Part shown: in pieces, positions 1-13,548 of the stretch
How the letters are laid out: each line of letters begins with the position of its first letter
How positions within the stretch are numbered: position 1 is the first letter of the stretch
From: Membranipora membranacea
Lineage: Eukaryota > Bryozoa > Gymnolaemata > Cheilostomatida > Membraniporidae
Assembly: GCA_914767715.1 (NCBI GenBank)
Contig: OU612065.1
Coordinates: forward strand, 11,780,001-11,844,000
DNA: 64,000 bases
Direction of reading: 5' to 3'
The notes under the pieces: generated by a model
What the model saw: only the letters and a program-made list of their open reading frames with translations
What the model was told of the DNA's origin: nothing
The model's database searches: none
Position numbers and translations under genes: made by a program

Positions 1-1825
1 GTGAGTGGATAACATGATAGGGCATCGGTTTTATTGAATAATTATAGATTGAGATTAGTGCAATTTTGATCCCTTTCCAATCAGTGGTGTATATTGTAGA
101 TGCTGTTGATTTATCAGCTTATGCCTACCTAACAGGCTCCAGGGGTTCAAATAAGTAATGTGGATGATTGTTCCTGCAACGAGACTGGTCTACACTAAAT
201 CATACAAGTAATGTTAGGCGTGAGGAGTGACATGGAAGATGAGAGTGATTTGATAACCAGCACTTGGCACTTGAAGCAAAAGTTTTGAAATCTATTTCAC
301 AATGAATGTAGGCTCTTCAGACCTATGAAAAACGAAAATCCATTTCTATAGCTTATAATTATGTCAAGTAACATGGCACCAGCCCCTCATTTCGTTGCAT
401 GTATACTGAAGGGTTTGTGAACTAGCTACACTCAAAACAATGGGCAGATATCTCCAATTATCACTGATCACAGACAGTGATATCCAAAACCCATAAGTAC
501 CCGCAAATTAACTTTGTGTAAAGATGTTTCCGAGAGCTACTCAAAGCGCTTATGACATAGACAAAAGTATTGGTAGCCATGAGTATGGCACTCAGCAGTA
601 TTGGAAGGTTATGTAAGTGTATGTGTTGTTAGTAAAATCTGTACGAACCTCCCAGCTGTGAGAACTAATGGTTTTTTACATTTAATTTTCCAAGAAAAAG
701 ATGAACTGAATATGTCTGCAGCTTGTATACAAGGCAGATAGGAGTAGTGGAGGAGTAATGTGTCTACAGCAATGTGTGACGTCCTCAGTTTGAGTTATGG
801 ATTGGCTTTATTGGCCGTGGATCGAAGATTTAGTGAACTATATAACAAGATCGACCTTTAATACTGATGGTATACTGGTAGGAAAGTATTGTATGATATT
901 ATTTTGGTATTCAGGATGTTATCACAACCATGTTATTCCAAACAAGCACTAAACAGTGGATGTCAGAATTTGTGACATGAGACTCGCAGGGCTATGGTGA
1001 AATGCACTAAATAAATTATAGTAATTGGGGATATGAACATATTTTTCACTGGACAGCTACCGCACTAGGGAGAAGTATCTGACCCAATCATTGAGTCAAG
1101 CTGTAACCTGAAAAATGAGTGCTCACTTGAAAAGTTACTTCACCATTCTACTCCACTCATGAGTAGAAGGGTTCCATTTCCCACAACGCAGAACAACAAG
1201 GTATAATTTTCTCTGAGAACCAAGGCCGCCACAAACAAGGAGTAACTCATTGCTTCAAGGCATGTTTACTTCAAAAATAAAAGATAACTGGAAATACTTC
1301 AATTCTCTCTAATAACCATTCAGTTAAAGGAGTCTAGATTTCAACGTTTATGATAACAACCAGGTACAGCCCCACTTATTTGTGAGGAAAGCCAGACCCA
1401 GCAGGGCAGGTGTCTGGCAGGTTGAAATATACATCGCTGTTAGAGAGAGAGCGCAATTTGTTTGCTTTTTAAGTGGTAGTATGTCAACACTGGTGTTAAC
1501 AGAATTTTAGGATTTGACAGTCAAGATTTACAAAAATGTGCTTACTCACAAACACAATTAAATACATTATATTTAACTGCGATTGATGGAATTTTCATTG
1601 ATGCAGTCAAATCGCTGACATTTATATATTTGTTATTGACATTTTAAATCTTGCAAATCATCTTGTGGATTCTTCATTCTTTTAGAAAAGAAACTGACAG
1701 GTTTGGCTGCAATTCAAATGCACCATACCGAACCCTCGCTGCTGCTGCTGTTGGAAATTCCACAATGGTAGAAGATGAATTTATTATCATTTTCTTTCAG
1801 CAATGTCACACCACACCAGACCAAC
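1..1825. other. no gene recognised; presumed TESK intron
   Basis: I see no open frame with family resemblance here. The TESK exon to the right ends in a splice donor pointing into this stretch on the minus strand, so it is most likely intron, with the remaining kinase exons beyond the left edge. A short GCT-repeat run sits at about 1737-1750. Confidence 0.5.
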
Positions 1826-2074
1826 CTTGAACACTTCAGAGAAGAACCCGCTGCCAATTTTACACATGTTGAAGTCATCGATCCGGTGCAGCGTCAGCAG
1901 AGCGTGACGCAGGGCCTGACATGATGATGTCCGTCGTACAGAGCCTCTAGGGTGCACAGAGGGTACTGGGTCCTGCTTATCATACTCAGACACTGGCACC
2001 GAATCATCTCTATTGTTATTTACATCTTCTATTTGTTGTGTGGCTCCCGGTGGATCTGAATCCATCTGCAGCAT
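1826..2074 (-). CDS. TESK: TESK-type protein kinase, first recognisable exon (partial)
   Basis: The exon encodes about 83 residues. After a low-complexity acidic N-terminus comes [18 protein letters not shown] and then the glycine-rich ATP loop [12 protein letters not shown]. This combination is characteristic of testis-specific/LIM-kinase-like dual-specificity kinases (TESK1/2), which phosphorylate cofilin and regulate actin. The exon stops at the sequence AAG followed by donor GTTGGT, in the first strands of the kinase lobe. The rest of the catalytic domain must lie to the left, outside the window. The ATG at 2074 directly follows an AG in a weak acceptor-like context, so either this is the start codon or it is an internal exon. 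I could not find the next exon in positions 1-1800. Confidence 0.8.
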
Positions 2075-3357
2075 CTAAGCTACATACTGGAATATGCAAC
2101 AGAAAATTTGTCGAATTAATATGAAGACAGGAAGTCTAGCGCTAGATAACGTAATTTAATAACTGAGCCTACTATAGTTATAATAGAGCTTATCAGTTAC
2201 GCTACTGACAGGAGCAGTGGGCTTCGACACTGCATGACAAGGCCATTCCAGTGTTTCCTGCGTAGACTTAATATATTAACTATATTATACTAAGTCTATA
2301 GTCTCCTGTTTCTACCTAACAGCAAAATAGTATAGAGAGGAGTGCACACTGATGGAAAAGTAGTTGCCAAATTGCCATTGGACAACGCTTTCATCCCCGT
2401 TAGATAATGTACACACGCTTACTTACTTTGTTTGACTAAGAAGAACGATCTCCGACCTTTTGAGGTTTCTGTCTGTCTGTCTGTCTACTGTGCACAAGTT
2501 TCCTAGCTTACAAGCATCAGTGTCCAAGCAATATTCAAAAGCTTTCGGTTTACCGTCCACTGTTTGAATCCGTGTGTTTGAATCCGTGTGTTTCAATGTA
2601 TCTACTATATCCAGTGTGTTCAGCTTATATCAGTGGTCAGATGGATTTACTACAACCTAATAATGTGAAAGTTGAGTGAACTAACTACGTCTGTAGTATG
2701 TAAGGAAATGATTTTTACGCAGAGCCACTACAATGACCGTACAAAACAATCAATTCATGCATGCCTTCCACATCCTATGAAAATGTGTTTATTTGGTTAG
2801 CTTGAGGTCTACATAGGGCTAAGTAATTTATCGTGGGTGGCTATAATTTGATGTAGTAGTATGAGCTGCAATGTTAAGTTGATAATCCATAACCGTGGGC
2901 TCAATCAACCTGAAAGTACTGAATGAAAAGGCAATGCAATGCAATGCAATACATATTACATATTACATTACTCTCGCTGAAAGGAACCAACATAATTATA
3001 GATCAGTGTCTAAAAATCTTGCAAATTTTCAATGGGCAACACTGATGTACATCCATTTGTATATCAGTTTATGGCATGATCACAGTTAACTAATGTACCT
3101 AATCATTGCACAAACCATCTCAGAGTTTAGATATGTGAAAATCGACAATAGTAATAATTTTAATGAGTTGTTCGGGGAGGGGGAAGTTTACCGGGTTTTC
3201 AGGACGAATAGTAGACTGAAATAATCAACATTCAGTAGAGAAGAAAGAGAACCAACATTCATTGTTTAGACAGTATGTTAAAACAAGGTGAAGACTTACA
3301 TTTCAAGTGTGAAGATTTGATTTTATATGTGACCAACTGAGATGACAGGGAAGCTAC
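2075..3357. other. intergenic or 5' region with simple repeats
   Basis: No coding exon recognised. It contains a (CTGT)n microsatellite at about 2469-2486, a duplicated 15-16-bp piece near 2566-2595, and GCAAT repeats at about 2931-2950. Confidence 0.5.
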
Positions 3358-3470
3358 CTGTGAACACATTCCATCTAGCTGTGAGCGATTTGAGTACAAA
3401 ACCTCTAGCAGGTCTCGCTCGCTCAGCAAAGAATGATCAGATTGTGATTTTCTTGAGTTTCTAATCAATT
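3358..3470 (-). CDS. candidate exon of an unidentified gene
   Basis: An open stretch encodes a charged, helix-prone segment containing SERDLLEVLYSNRSQLDGMC. It is preceded on the minus strand by a pyrimidine-rich tract ending in CTAG and followed by CAG/GTAGCT, so it looks like an internal exon (phase 1 entry). Composition suggests a coiled coil. I do not recognise the family and found no neighbouring exons. It could be a 5' exon of the TESK gene or of a separate gene, or chance. Confidence 0.3.
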
Positions 3471-5097
3471 CTAGGAATTGAGATTACCAAGAAGAACAGA
3501 AGGGGAACTCTGGCTTTATATCTTTGTCCCATTGGAATAAGTTTTTTTTGTTATTATGTCTATCATGGAAATCTTTTTACCTATCAATTCATTTGTGCAT
3601 GTATTTTAGTATCTTGGACTGTTCAGCGATACAGTAGCACAAGCAAGAGAAATACCCTGGGGACTGTGGGGAGAGGTGGTGTAATTACCAAATACCAATA
3701 TTATTGCATAATCCGATTTTAGTTTAATGCAGCAGTGTAACTACAAACAGTGTTGCAAAACTGTGTAGGTATGAAGAAGAAAGAATGTAACGTTTGTACT
3801 TACTCATTTTAAAATTCACTATATACAATTCATTTTTTTCAAACATTCAAGGAGTTGTCTACCTGTGATATGCATTGCGCAGATCAGGATAGACAACCCC
3901 CATTTGTATAATTCGCAACATCACCCATAACCTTCAAGCTGTATGGGAAGGCAACCCCTACAGTTAACAACTTGATCTATGGGATTGAGACAACAAAAGA
4001 AGCCTACTGCAAACCCTTGATACTTTTACCCGAAACCCATCCCCGTCTGTAACCAAGCTCTACCTTATGCCAGCAAGGACATAAACCAGTACCTAAACTT
4101 CCTCAAACTAGACCAGAAGAGCCAAGTACTGTTGGGACAGACTTGCTATGAATGAATGAAATACAACCATCCACATCTCAGGCTGACTCAATCAACAACA
4201 GACTGAATGTCAGGTAAGTTCAACCTATCTCAACAATTGCCTCAACGATTGGCAGTGGTTATTAGTTATTAAAACAATCAACTTTGAGAGTGTTTACCTT
4301 TATTTATTTATTTATTATTAAATTATGATAATTATTAACCTAGAATAATTGGGATCCCTTTGCATAAGTCAAAGCATAACCAAAGAGAGACTAGATCAGA
4401 CATAAAACATTGATTAAGAACTACAAAAATATAGCGATTTGAAATTGCATCGATAACAGGGAAACAATGATTATGCTCCCAAATGGACGAAATCATATAA
4501 ATTGAGCTGCGCTTCATCGAAACCAGCAATAAACAATAACAAAACTGCCATGTGCACTAAAGTTGGGAAAGATGTCAAATCTTTATGTCTGGCATTCTTA
4601 TATAATGATGCTACAAGTAATATAATTCGGATAATTGTCAAAATTTAAACCAGTGTAGTGATATTAATTTTGCACATTGTATATGCACACATGATCATAA
4701 AAGTAGAATAAATCTGTTCACAAATTTGACAACATTGTGGAGCGACAAAAGCAGTTCAAATTTCTGACCAAGGTTTTTGGAAAGTGTCTTTACATTTCCT
4801 ACCCTGATTTCTGTTGGTCCATTATCAGTAATTATGTTAAGACTAGAACCTAATAACTGTAGCTGGACACTTCCTACACAAATGTAAATCTGGAAGATGC
4901 ATCATGGATTCTGTTTGCCAGTTATCTTACTGGCAATATTTTAATCGAAAGACATTAATGAGGGCACTATTTCCAGATTCTATCAAGCACCAGTATGCAA
5001 CAAAAACGACAGCAATGTGCAAGAGGTTAGGTTGCATAAAAATAAAAAGAATCATACAGAAATGAAATATACATGACTTAGACTGTGAATCCTCACA
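3471..5097. repeat. non-coding stretch with an imperfect hairpin
   Basis: No gene recognised. An inverted repeat lies at about 3849-3902: AAGGAGTTGTCTACCTG pairs imperfectly with CAGGATAGACAACCCC across a roughly 20-base loop. A TTTA-rich microsatellite sits at about 4291-4310. The interval is downstream of the TLCD4-like stop codon and may include its 3' UTR. Confidence 0.4.
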
Positions 5098-8000
5098 TTA
5101 GCCCTGTTTTCCGCTCTTTGCTCGACTGTCAGTTGTCTGGATATCATTTTTACTGTGGTGGCTTTTCCAAACTTTAACTGCGCCTTTTAACATTTTTCTA
5201 TACCAGATTATATTAAGGATATCTAGACTGAATAACGAACCCCACACAATGTATCGACCTAAGCCTGACTGATTGTAGCCGTCAGTGCCCGTCACTGAGA
5301 TCAGGTGGTAAAGGTAGAACGGGAAAGGAACTATCCGAGCTATTGTGAAACTGAATACCATTATGAGACCATTATAGAAGTATGCTGCACTGTTCTGTAG
5401 TTCTAAGTCATACAGCATCGATCTAAAATCATGAACAAGACTATGTCATCTATATGATATTTTCGAAGTCAAAACTGCCAAAACAAGTAGCTCTAAATAG
5501 GCTATCGACGACAATCAACGCAATCTTTATTTTAGTATGGTACCGGTGACCCTATACCGTTTCCCTACTGAGAAGTCTGGACACACAGATAAACCAAATC
5601 TGAGATAACAAGAATACCAAAGTTATATATTTATCATGGAAGTGCTATTTACCCCCAAGCTGTAATCCCCAGGGATCGGGTCAGTTATCAATTTAATTCT
5701 TGTTCACTGGTCTTGATAAACAAGATAACAAGTAGTTGGGTATGCACAGATTATATATTCGGCTGCTGATTTCAGGGGGAATATCTGACCTTTGAGGTAT
5801 CGCGTGTAGGAGGACTTTGAGCAGTGAAATAAAAAGTTTATCATGTGATCGGTTCTTGTCGAATATCAACAAGTGGGCAAAAGTGTATAGCTATTTTATA
5901 GCAGCTGACATATCTTTGTTGTTGTAGTTACAAAAATATGCTTGAATTCATCTTTGCAAATTCATTCTAAACAACTTCATGACCCCTCTGTCTTACAAAT
6001 ATTATATATGAGCTGACTTGGTGAACAATACCTAGCAGCAACAAAATATGACTGTACTGATCAAAACATTTGCACAAGCAAAAAATGTACTTTCTGTTTA
6101 TAGTATTTTGGTGTGACTGACCTGAAATTCACAAATATTGTGGATAGCTCTGCCAGCAGCCTGATCATAGCAAAAAATCTGTAACTCCCATTCATCTGTG
6201 AAAAGAAACCGGATTCATCAAGTTGCATTGAAAGCTATGAGTGTCCAGCATAATATCTCAGAATAGTCAGGCCAAATTAGTAAACAAGCGGAGCTCTAGT
6301 CTTTGTGCCAGACACCATCAATAGTTTCTTACTTGGTTCTGGTGAGTACAATCAAAACTTTTCTTTTATCACATGCCGACGTTATTATCACTGCAATAAT
6401 TTGATCACCAACCAAAGCTTACATAATAAACTCCTGTCAAGATTCAGATGGGATTTGTGATGACAAGTCAACAGAGAAGACAATTTGTTGATGTCATAAC
6501 ATTTATCTCCTGTTGGTGACAGGATTACAGAGGCTTCCGAAGCATATAGCGATAAGGATATTAGGGTGGCCTCCATTCTACGACATGACACGCTAGACTA
6601 AGCAGACATTCTCCATATGCCCAATCTCACATTATCTTCACATACAAAACCAGATTTCTGAGGCAAGTGTACTGTCACAGACTAAATATCCCATGACCAT
6701 CATTCACACTATTCTGATAAAGTGTCTCCAATGGCACCCAGGCTTATATATCAATCGATTCACCCTAAACCTACTTAATTTTATATATATATATATATGT
6801 ATATATAGTGTACATCAAGTCATTACTGCATTCTGCTTAGTCAATTTGGTGTCTAGAAGAACATCTATAGGTCTAGGTTTTCAAGTGTGCCGTAGAAGTT
6901 ACTTACTATAACATATAGGAAGGCAACGGCTGAAGTTATGTGGTGTATTAGAAAACCTACATCACCCACAAGTTTCCACCTGATCACCGTTATAAGCATA
7001 TCTGTAACAAAAATGTGAAGGTAAAGCATACATAAAGTAGATTTATGGAGGTTAGTATTGTGGCAGCTAAAATTTTGTGATATTTGGACTTTGTGCAAAT
7101 ATCTAACGCACTGTCAGTAAAAAGAGGAGCAGATAATGATGATAATATATGATAAGTCAGACAGCTAATCAATAACTTGTGCATCACGCCATACAATCTA
7201 GTGTAATATGATTACATTACTGCACACTGACACCCAAACTTCATCACCAACCAGCAGCTTTCGCAGACGATGCAGGCAACTTTGTTATGTATTCTAAGAT
7301 TTGCAATGGACAGTCTGAATAACCAAACAGTCAGTGGGAAAGCTAGAACATGAAAAACTTTACCGTTGGCGTTGATAACACTTTTCATCAAGTATATTTG
7401 TGCCTGTGTGAATGGCAAGTTTGGATAGAGTAATAATGTAAAATGTTTGCTTTCTATGAATTAACAAAGTTATTTGTAACGGTAAAACAGGGTGAATTAG
7501 AGTAGCCAGTGAAAACACAGGTTAGATAGAGTCGAGCTTCTATGCAAACACAGTGAAAAACTTACTGTAGTAGGCTAAGCCATTAAGGGTAAAACTGAAA
7601 TTTGAACCACCTCTAATCTTGATTGCTAAAGCATCTTTATAAAAAAATTACAATAACTATGAGACCAAAGTTGAAAATGATGTTTTCTAATATTATCTGA
7701 GTGCAAGGAGAATAACAGTGTTGCTACCCTTTCCCAAATGGAGAGGCAGTTCATTGCTTACCCCTGTAAATCTATTATCATAAATCACAATTTTAGGTTG
7801 CTGAGAACCATGGAGCAAAAGCACTTCAATGGGATCAGGGAGAATTCCATTCTCCTAGATGGAATCTAATGTGACTTGTATGAGGGTAATAAATTAGTAT
7901 GCTTTACTACCACTGCTTCATCAGACTCATAACGGGAATGTGTGAAATATTCATAATCAGGCCAAAAAGCAGGAAAGAGCCGTACCTCCAAACATATATC

Positions 8001-8926
8001 CAGATGTTATGGCACAAGCAATTGAAGCTAGGTCACATTCACCCCTGCAAAACAAAACAAACCATCCGTAAGGAACTGGTTCTATTCTACATAGGGTTAT
8101 AAGGCTGACCAGGAATCATGGGTAGTATGATAGCAACCAAATCCAGAAAAAAAAGATTGTGACATGCTTTATAGTTTACTGCTTGTTAGTCAACTTTATA
8201 ATTGGACCCGTCCAAAGAAGAACTCAAACCTTAACTGAAAAGCAAAAAATGCGCGTGCTTGAATAAAGCCCATGCCAGACGATGGCCTAAGTTCCCAACC
8301 GTAGGCCTATGTGTTTGTTATTCTCACACATCTCAACTAGGCCTACAACACAAATCTTTCATCAAACAGATTATACCATGGCCATATTGTATAGTGATCA
8401 CATGCAATAATCAGAGAAAACCTACCATATACGATCTCTGTACATATCATGACAGTTGAGTAATGTCCATATCGTCAATCCCGAAACTATCACTGCATGT
8501 ATGTTAGAGATTACACTACAAACAGCATTCAAAATGTACAATATACAACATAAACCATAGAAGTGTAAACACCCTAAGCCTATAGTATATTACAAGATCG
8601 TCAAACCATTAGAACAAAAGAGTAACCTCAACTTTTGTGATTGAAATTGGAACATAATGCATAAAATCTGATCAACATCAGGATCAACAAATTAACTGAT
8701 GTGGACAACAAGTGCATGAAAGATATCTGTGCCAATAAGCTATCAATATTTAAAACTCATACCATGTGTAAAAGTATGTTCTCTTGGCATCTGTAACCTT
8801 TTTCAACCAAGACGGCCTTAGCAGAGTTTCCAGCAAATTGAAAGTCACCAAAACAATGACTCCAGTTATGACTGCTATCCCCACATATCGCTGTGTATCC
8901 TCAGCTGACTGCACGGGCAACGTCAT
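5098..8926 (-). CDS. TLCD4: TLC-domain membrane protein, TLCD4 (TMEM56)-like
   Basis: A multi-exon gene read right to left. Exons supported by sequence and splice phase are 8926-8758 (start codon, first membrane helix), 8492-8426, 8044-7986, 7001-6907, 6195-6122 and 5422-5098 (stop). A very short exon at about 8726-8697, encoding DIFHALVVHI, fits the family but its 5' phase does not join the first exon, so one junction is unresolved. The product follows the TLCD4 order: LLRPSWLKKV and a W before the TLC domain, SGYMFGDMLI, the paired histidines in GFLIHHITSA, IRLLAELSTIFVNFR, then a last helix and a lysine-rich tail. TLC proteins are multi-pass ER or plasma-membrane proteins linked to lipid composition; the specific TLCD4 activity is not inferable here. 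The gene is divergently placed against BCL7. Confidence 0.82.
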
Positions 8927-10370
8927 GGTCTTATACTTATAACAAGCCTGAAACATGACCAAGTAAGGGTAATAGTCAGTTGTCTGTTCAACACTACGAT
9001 CAGCTCGGAGAGGAGAAAAGATATTGTGAGAGGCCATGAGATGGACATCCTGTCTCCTGATTTCCACAAAAGAGTAGAAACTGAGGGTTCACAATCACAT
9101 AAAGCAGGTTGTACACGTTGTTACCCAATGTGTTAGTAGTACTAATAGCGGGAATCTTTTAGTTTCAGTTTATCACAGATCATTTCAGGATCACCCTGTG
9201 AGGTCATTCTAGTATTTTGCCCTAGGCATCCTTATTTATATGGGATTTTCTTCAGTTGAGATTATGTGCACAGTAACAATGTATAGTCCTAATACGTGTT
9301 TCAAGCTTTGATTTATTACGAGCTGTGATGAGAATCTCGCGAACTCTCTATCAGAGCAACTTTTTTTATGAAAGGCCTATTAATGATCTAATCTATATTA
9401 TAGTAAAAGGACCTGTGCTTCTAAATACTTGCAGCGCACAACTTTAGGTTCAGATAATTTCACAACAGCTGCTCACTTATTTTGCTAGCGACAGATGATA
9501 TGACCTGTAAATGCATAGAATGGTGACAATAACAACCTGATAACTTTCTTAAAAGCCTGGCATTTAATTGCTGTTCACTGCAGCTGGATGTTGAAAGCAT
9601 AGTATTGTGTTGTTTGCAAGTTCAATATCATGATCAGCCTAGAAGAAGTACTCAAGAAGGGGTAAACCCATCAAATAGTACAATTCAATGGGTAAACCTA
9701 AAACTAAAAGAAAAGGGCCCAACAATGTTTCCATTACAAATTACAACATTGGCACAAACCCCAACAGCAGAGTCTTAACAGCAATAGCTTAAAATTCTTA
9801 CCTGGCAAAGTCTCAAGTTGGGGGTCTAATTAATGTCTCCCACTCCTGTCCTTGGAAGCCTTGGGGTGGTGATTTAGTTAGTAGGTAGTAGTAAGTTACA
9901 AGTAAAGTAGTCCTTCTCTCTTGACATATAAATAATTCTTTCTTATAGTTATACTGATTTCAGAAAATGCAGCAATTCTAAGTACTGCCTATTTATTGCT
10001 GTCTTTTCCCAACAATGACCAATATAAATCACAATGTAAGTGAACGCATATGTGGCTGCAGAAAAGATACAATTATGGCAGTTGCAGTTGCAGATTGTGT
10101 CATCAACCTTTGCCCAATCTTGAGATTTATTTATGATACCCACTTTGACTGCAGGTTGTACTTAGACAAATCATGAGTTATCTCAAAACCTCTGTTATTG
10201 GTCAATTTAGAGTGAAAAACAACATTTGATTGGCCAAGCATTGTAAATAGATAATCTACATCAAGCTGCTATTTGATGAAAGTAACCAATAATAAAAAAA
10301 GAAATAGAGCACTCTTACTTCAGTTCACAGAAAGAGAGTAGAAACATTCCAAACTTTTATAACTTTTGGG
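8927..10370. promoter_or_regulatory. head-to-head intergenic region, TLCD4 / BCL7
   Basis: The 1.4 kb between the two divergent start codons. Three CCAAT/ATTGG pentamers lie within 175 bases of the BCL7 ATG: 10197-10201, 10229-10233 (inside ATTGGCCAA) and 10286-10290. Clustered CCAAT boxes are typical of NF-Y-dependent housekeeping promoters, so this may be a shared promoter region. No TATA box is convincing. The rest of the interval holds nothing recognised. Confidence 0.4.
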
Positions 10371-13300
10371 ATGTTGTTTGGAAGAGGAGTCAGAGCTGAG
10401 ACTAGAAGTAGAGCAAAGGAAGACATCAAGAGAGTTGCAAATGCTGTCCACAAAGTGAGAACATGGTGAGTTTCACTCCTTATTAGTCAAGTCTATTTTG
10501 TGATGAGCAACATCATATATATAATATTATATAATATATAACATTTAATGATGATGATGCACTCTCTTTTCTTCATTCATTCATTGTTGATCATATTATA
10601 ATCATATATCAATCCACCTCCCTAGCCTTATCTCTAGGCCTCTTTTTTGAAGCCATTAATGAAAGGCTCATTCTCTTTGATTTATTTTATCTATCATCTA
10701 TGCTATCTCTCCTACTAAAATAATAATGAATGAAGAACTCATTGAGTTGAAACAAGGTTAGACTGGGGAACAGTACTACAGCAGTAACAATATAATTATA
10801 ATTAAATTTTCATTGCTCAATATTTCAGCCAGTCTCTGTCTGATAGTCATCGTGTACACAGATCACTGATTGGCCATCATTTGTTATGTATGTAACTAAA
10901 CGCAACTCAAGAATGGGCCTATCATTATTGATGATGTGATAGCTCAGTGATTGTTTACATGTTTTCACATAGATGGAAAGGAAAAGGAAGGGGGTCTTTT
11001 ACTAATGTCGGATATTGTCACATGATCTAAATTGGTGGCTTCTAGAGGATTGGTCAAGGATGCTTCTCGCTGCCACATCCAGCCTCTTGGTATAACTCTA
11101 ACTGCTATGTGTGTTAGTAAGCGCTGGATTTTACAGCGATTCACAACCGAAACAAGGCAGTTACAGTTGGATGTTCTTCCCTATCACTCTTGGTAATAGC
11201 CTAGGCCTCTACAAGATTGTACAACCAAAGTCTTGATGATGAGTAGGCTATAGTATTGTAGTTTCACACACACACTTCTCAACTGAGTATTAGTTTCGAA
11301 TACTATCTGATCATGTGATTACTTTTGATTTACACAGGGAGAAAAAGTGGGTGACAGTTGGAGATACGACTATGAAAATATACAAGTGGGTTCCAGGTAA
11401 GAGAAGTACCAATTTTTATATCAAATGCTTAACTACAAAACCATTGAAATTTTTGATCTGGATGATCTTCCACCTGGACTCGCTCATCTTTCACAAGGGC
11501 CCCAACTATCTGAGCTGAACACATGTACAGATATAGAATTGTGTCTATAAACCAAATCTGTCTGACCATTGCCATATCTTTCTACTTGTAGCATCCAATC
11601 AAGCTGCTCGAACTACACAGGTATGAGCCAGTATCTTCTAATTAAATTCTTATTCAATTTTGTTCCTCAAAGTATTGGAGGCTAGTTGTGAATCGCTTTG
11701 CATTCACCAGCACTGGATGTCTGTATTTATTCAACATTCTGATATATCTTGTTCTGAGTTCTTTGTACAGCCGCATCATGATTACTGTCATCTACTTATC
11801 AGCTAATTTGTTTTTTTTTACAGAAAAAGCCTTCAACTAGTAATGTTCCCGACCCAACAAGTCAAAAAGACAACCCTGGTAGGTTAAACATTGTATGACG
11901 GGGATTAAAGAGCTGAAGTATGAAACACTTTTACCCTGCGACATACTTGATGGTTTTGCTGTGTCATACTCTGTCTCCCTTACTAAACATTATATATGCA
12001 GAAATTGAGTTTCGTCTTTGGAGACGTGCCATCATCTGTATCTAATACCCCTGTCTCTTTATGAACCATGGATTCATTTTGTTAAGTAAGATTTCTGAAT
12101 AAGAAAGATAAAAGTGGGAAATAACAATTTGATATGTCGTTGAGAGACAGGGTGAGTTATGGTAGAAAAGCTGATAAAGTCATTTTTGCTATGTAGAAAA
12201 TGAATCTCAGCCCATGCAGGAACTAAGCAGCGTCCCAAAGCGAATGCTGTCATATATGAATGATGAGAATTCTATGGACAGTGTCGCCAGCAGCAACATA
12301 TCAGGTGAGTCTGATGCTCTTTATTTAACACTTTATTGACATAATTTTCATTCTACGTTTGGGTTGCCTCGATGAGGTTTTTGTAGGATAAACATTAGAA
12401 AACAGTCTAGGATAAGGTGGTTTTTGGAGTTTGGCAACTAATGTGCTATATCAAGACCTAGTGGCCTTGTTTTATACTTGGAGGATAGGCGATGTGCCGA
12501 ATGTTTCATACAGTATGATTTCTCGTAAATTTGATGGAAACCGATGAGCTCAAATGCATGCAAGTGGTCTAAGATCATAGACTATCGAGCCAGATCCTCA
12601 TATCAAGGCGAATTCAATGTCCCAAGATGGGGAGACTGCGAGAATAAGATGATACAAGGAGCCCAACCAATAGTCTATGATCTTGTTTGATGAACACTTG
12701 TAAACAATAGAACATTATTGCAAGATTCTTTTCTCATTGGTATTCAAATGAATTATTTTTCTGGTGTAGTAAAAAATTGTTTTCATGTTGAAAAGCCTCC
12801 CTGTCACTTCAAATTTTCATAATGGGGCCGACACCCTGGAACTACTGATGGTAGTATGTTCTGTCCGTTAGGCTATGGCTGCTTTTCCTTGTATATGTAT
12901 CTACATAACTAACATGATCATACTTGCTGATATAGAATATATACAACAATTAATGAAACAGCACCTAAGATTCTACAACTTGTTTCAGACAACAATGATG
13001 AGTTATCCCGGGACTCCCCTAACTATGTATCAGACAGTTCCAGGAGCGCAGTTAATTTTGGAAATTCAAACTCAGCAACTCCCACAATGTCTATGATGAG
13101 AAATGAAGAATCATTGGATGGCAACTCAAATTCTAATTCCTACACTCAAGGTAAATAATACAGTACAGCGCACGTTTAACTGTCTCTACTATGTAGATAC
13201 TCTGTAGAAATCAGTAGGCTCAAGCTCTGCTAAACATTGCATAACAGTGTTGAACAGTTGTGAAACCCTGGCAAACTGAAAACCAAACAATGATTTGTTA

Positions 13301-13548
13301 CTGTACAATAGCATCTACGCTCTCCGTAAGTTAATGGTATCAATGAAGACGTTAAAAAATATTTATGCCTCAAAAGATATGTAGACCAGCTTATGTAATT
13401 CTTCATTGAGATTAAACATTTCACCAAAACCATGCAGGCCCAATAATGCTATCGGATTTTCTCTGAAAATAATAAATAGTTTGATTTATTTTTTCTAGAT
13501 GATGAAAACAATTCTCAAACATCCGCGCCTTCCAAAGATGATTCCTGA
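10371..13548 (+). CDS. BCL7: BCL7 family protein, SWI/SNF (BAF) complex subunit
   Basis: A complete gene of seven exons: 10371-10465, 11338-11396, 11592-11620, 11824-11878, 12197-12304, 12989-13150 and 13499-13548. All boundaries are GT/AG and all phases agree, giving 185 residues. The first two exons encode the BCL7 signature: [17 protein letters not shown] followed by [19 protein letters not shown], nearly identical to vertebrate BCL7A/B/C. The rest is low-complexity, rich in Ser, Asn and Asp, as usual for the family's disordered C-terminal half. BCL7 proteins are accessory subunits of nuclear BAF chromatin remodellers. Length is close to vertebrate BCL7 (about 200 residues). The ATG begins [10 protein letters not shown] against MSGRSVRAE in vertebrates, which supports this start. 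A single pre-duplication invertebrate BCL7 is expected. Confidence 0.95.

Noticed and set aside
7566-7617. Second splice-bounded segment considered as a TLCD4 exon
   Set aside because: It does not match the family, and the 8044-7986 exon splices directly to 7001-6907 with the expected Asp codon.
7762-7854. Open segment with splice-like ends considered as a TLCD4 exon
   Set aside because: The segment at 8044-7986 fits the family much better and joins in phase to the exon at 7001, leaving no room for this one.
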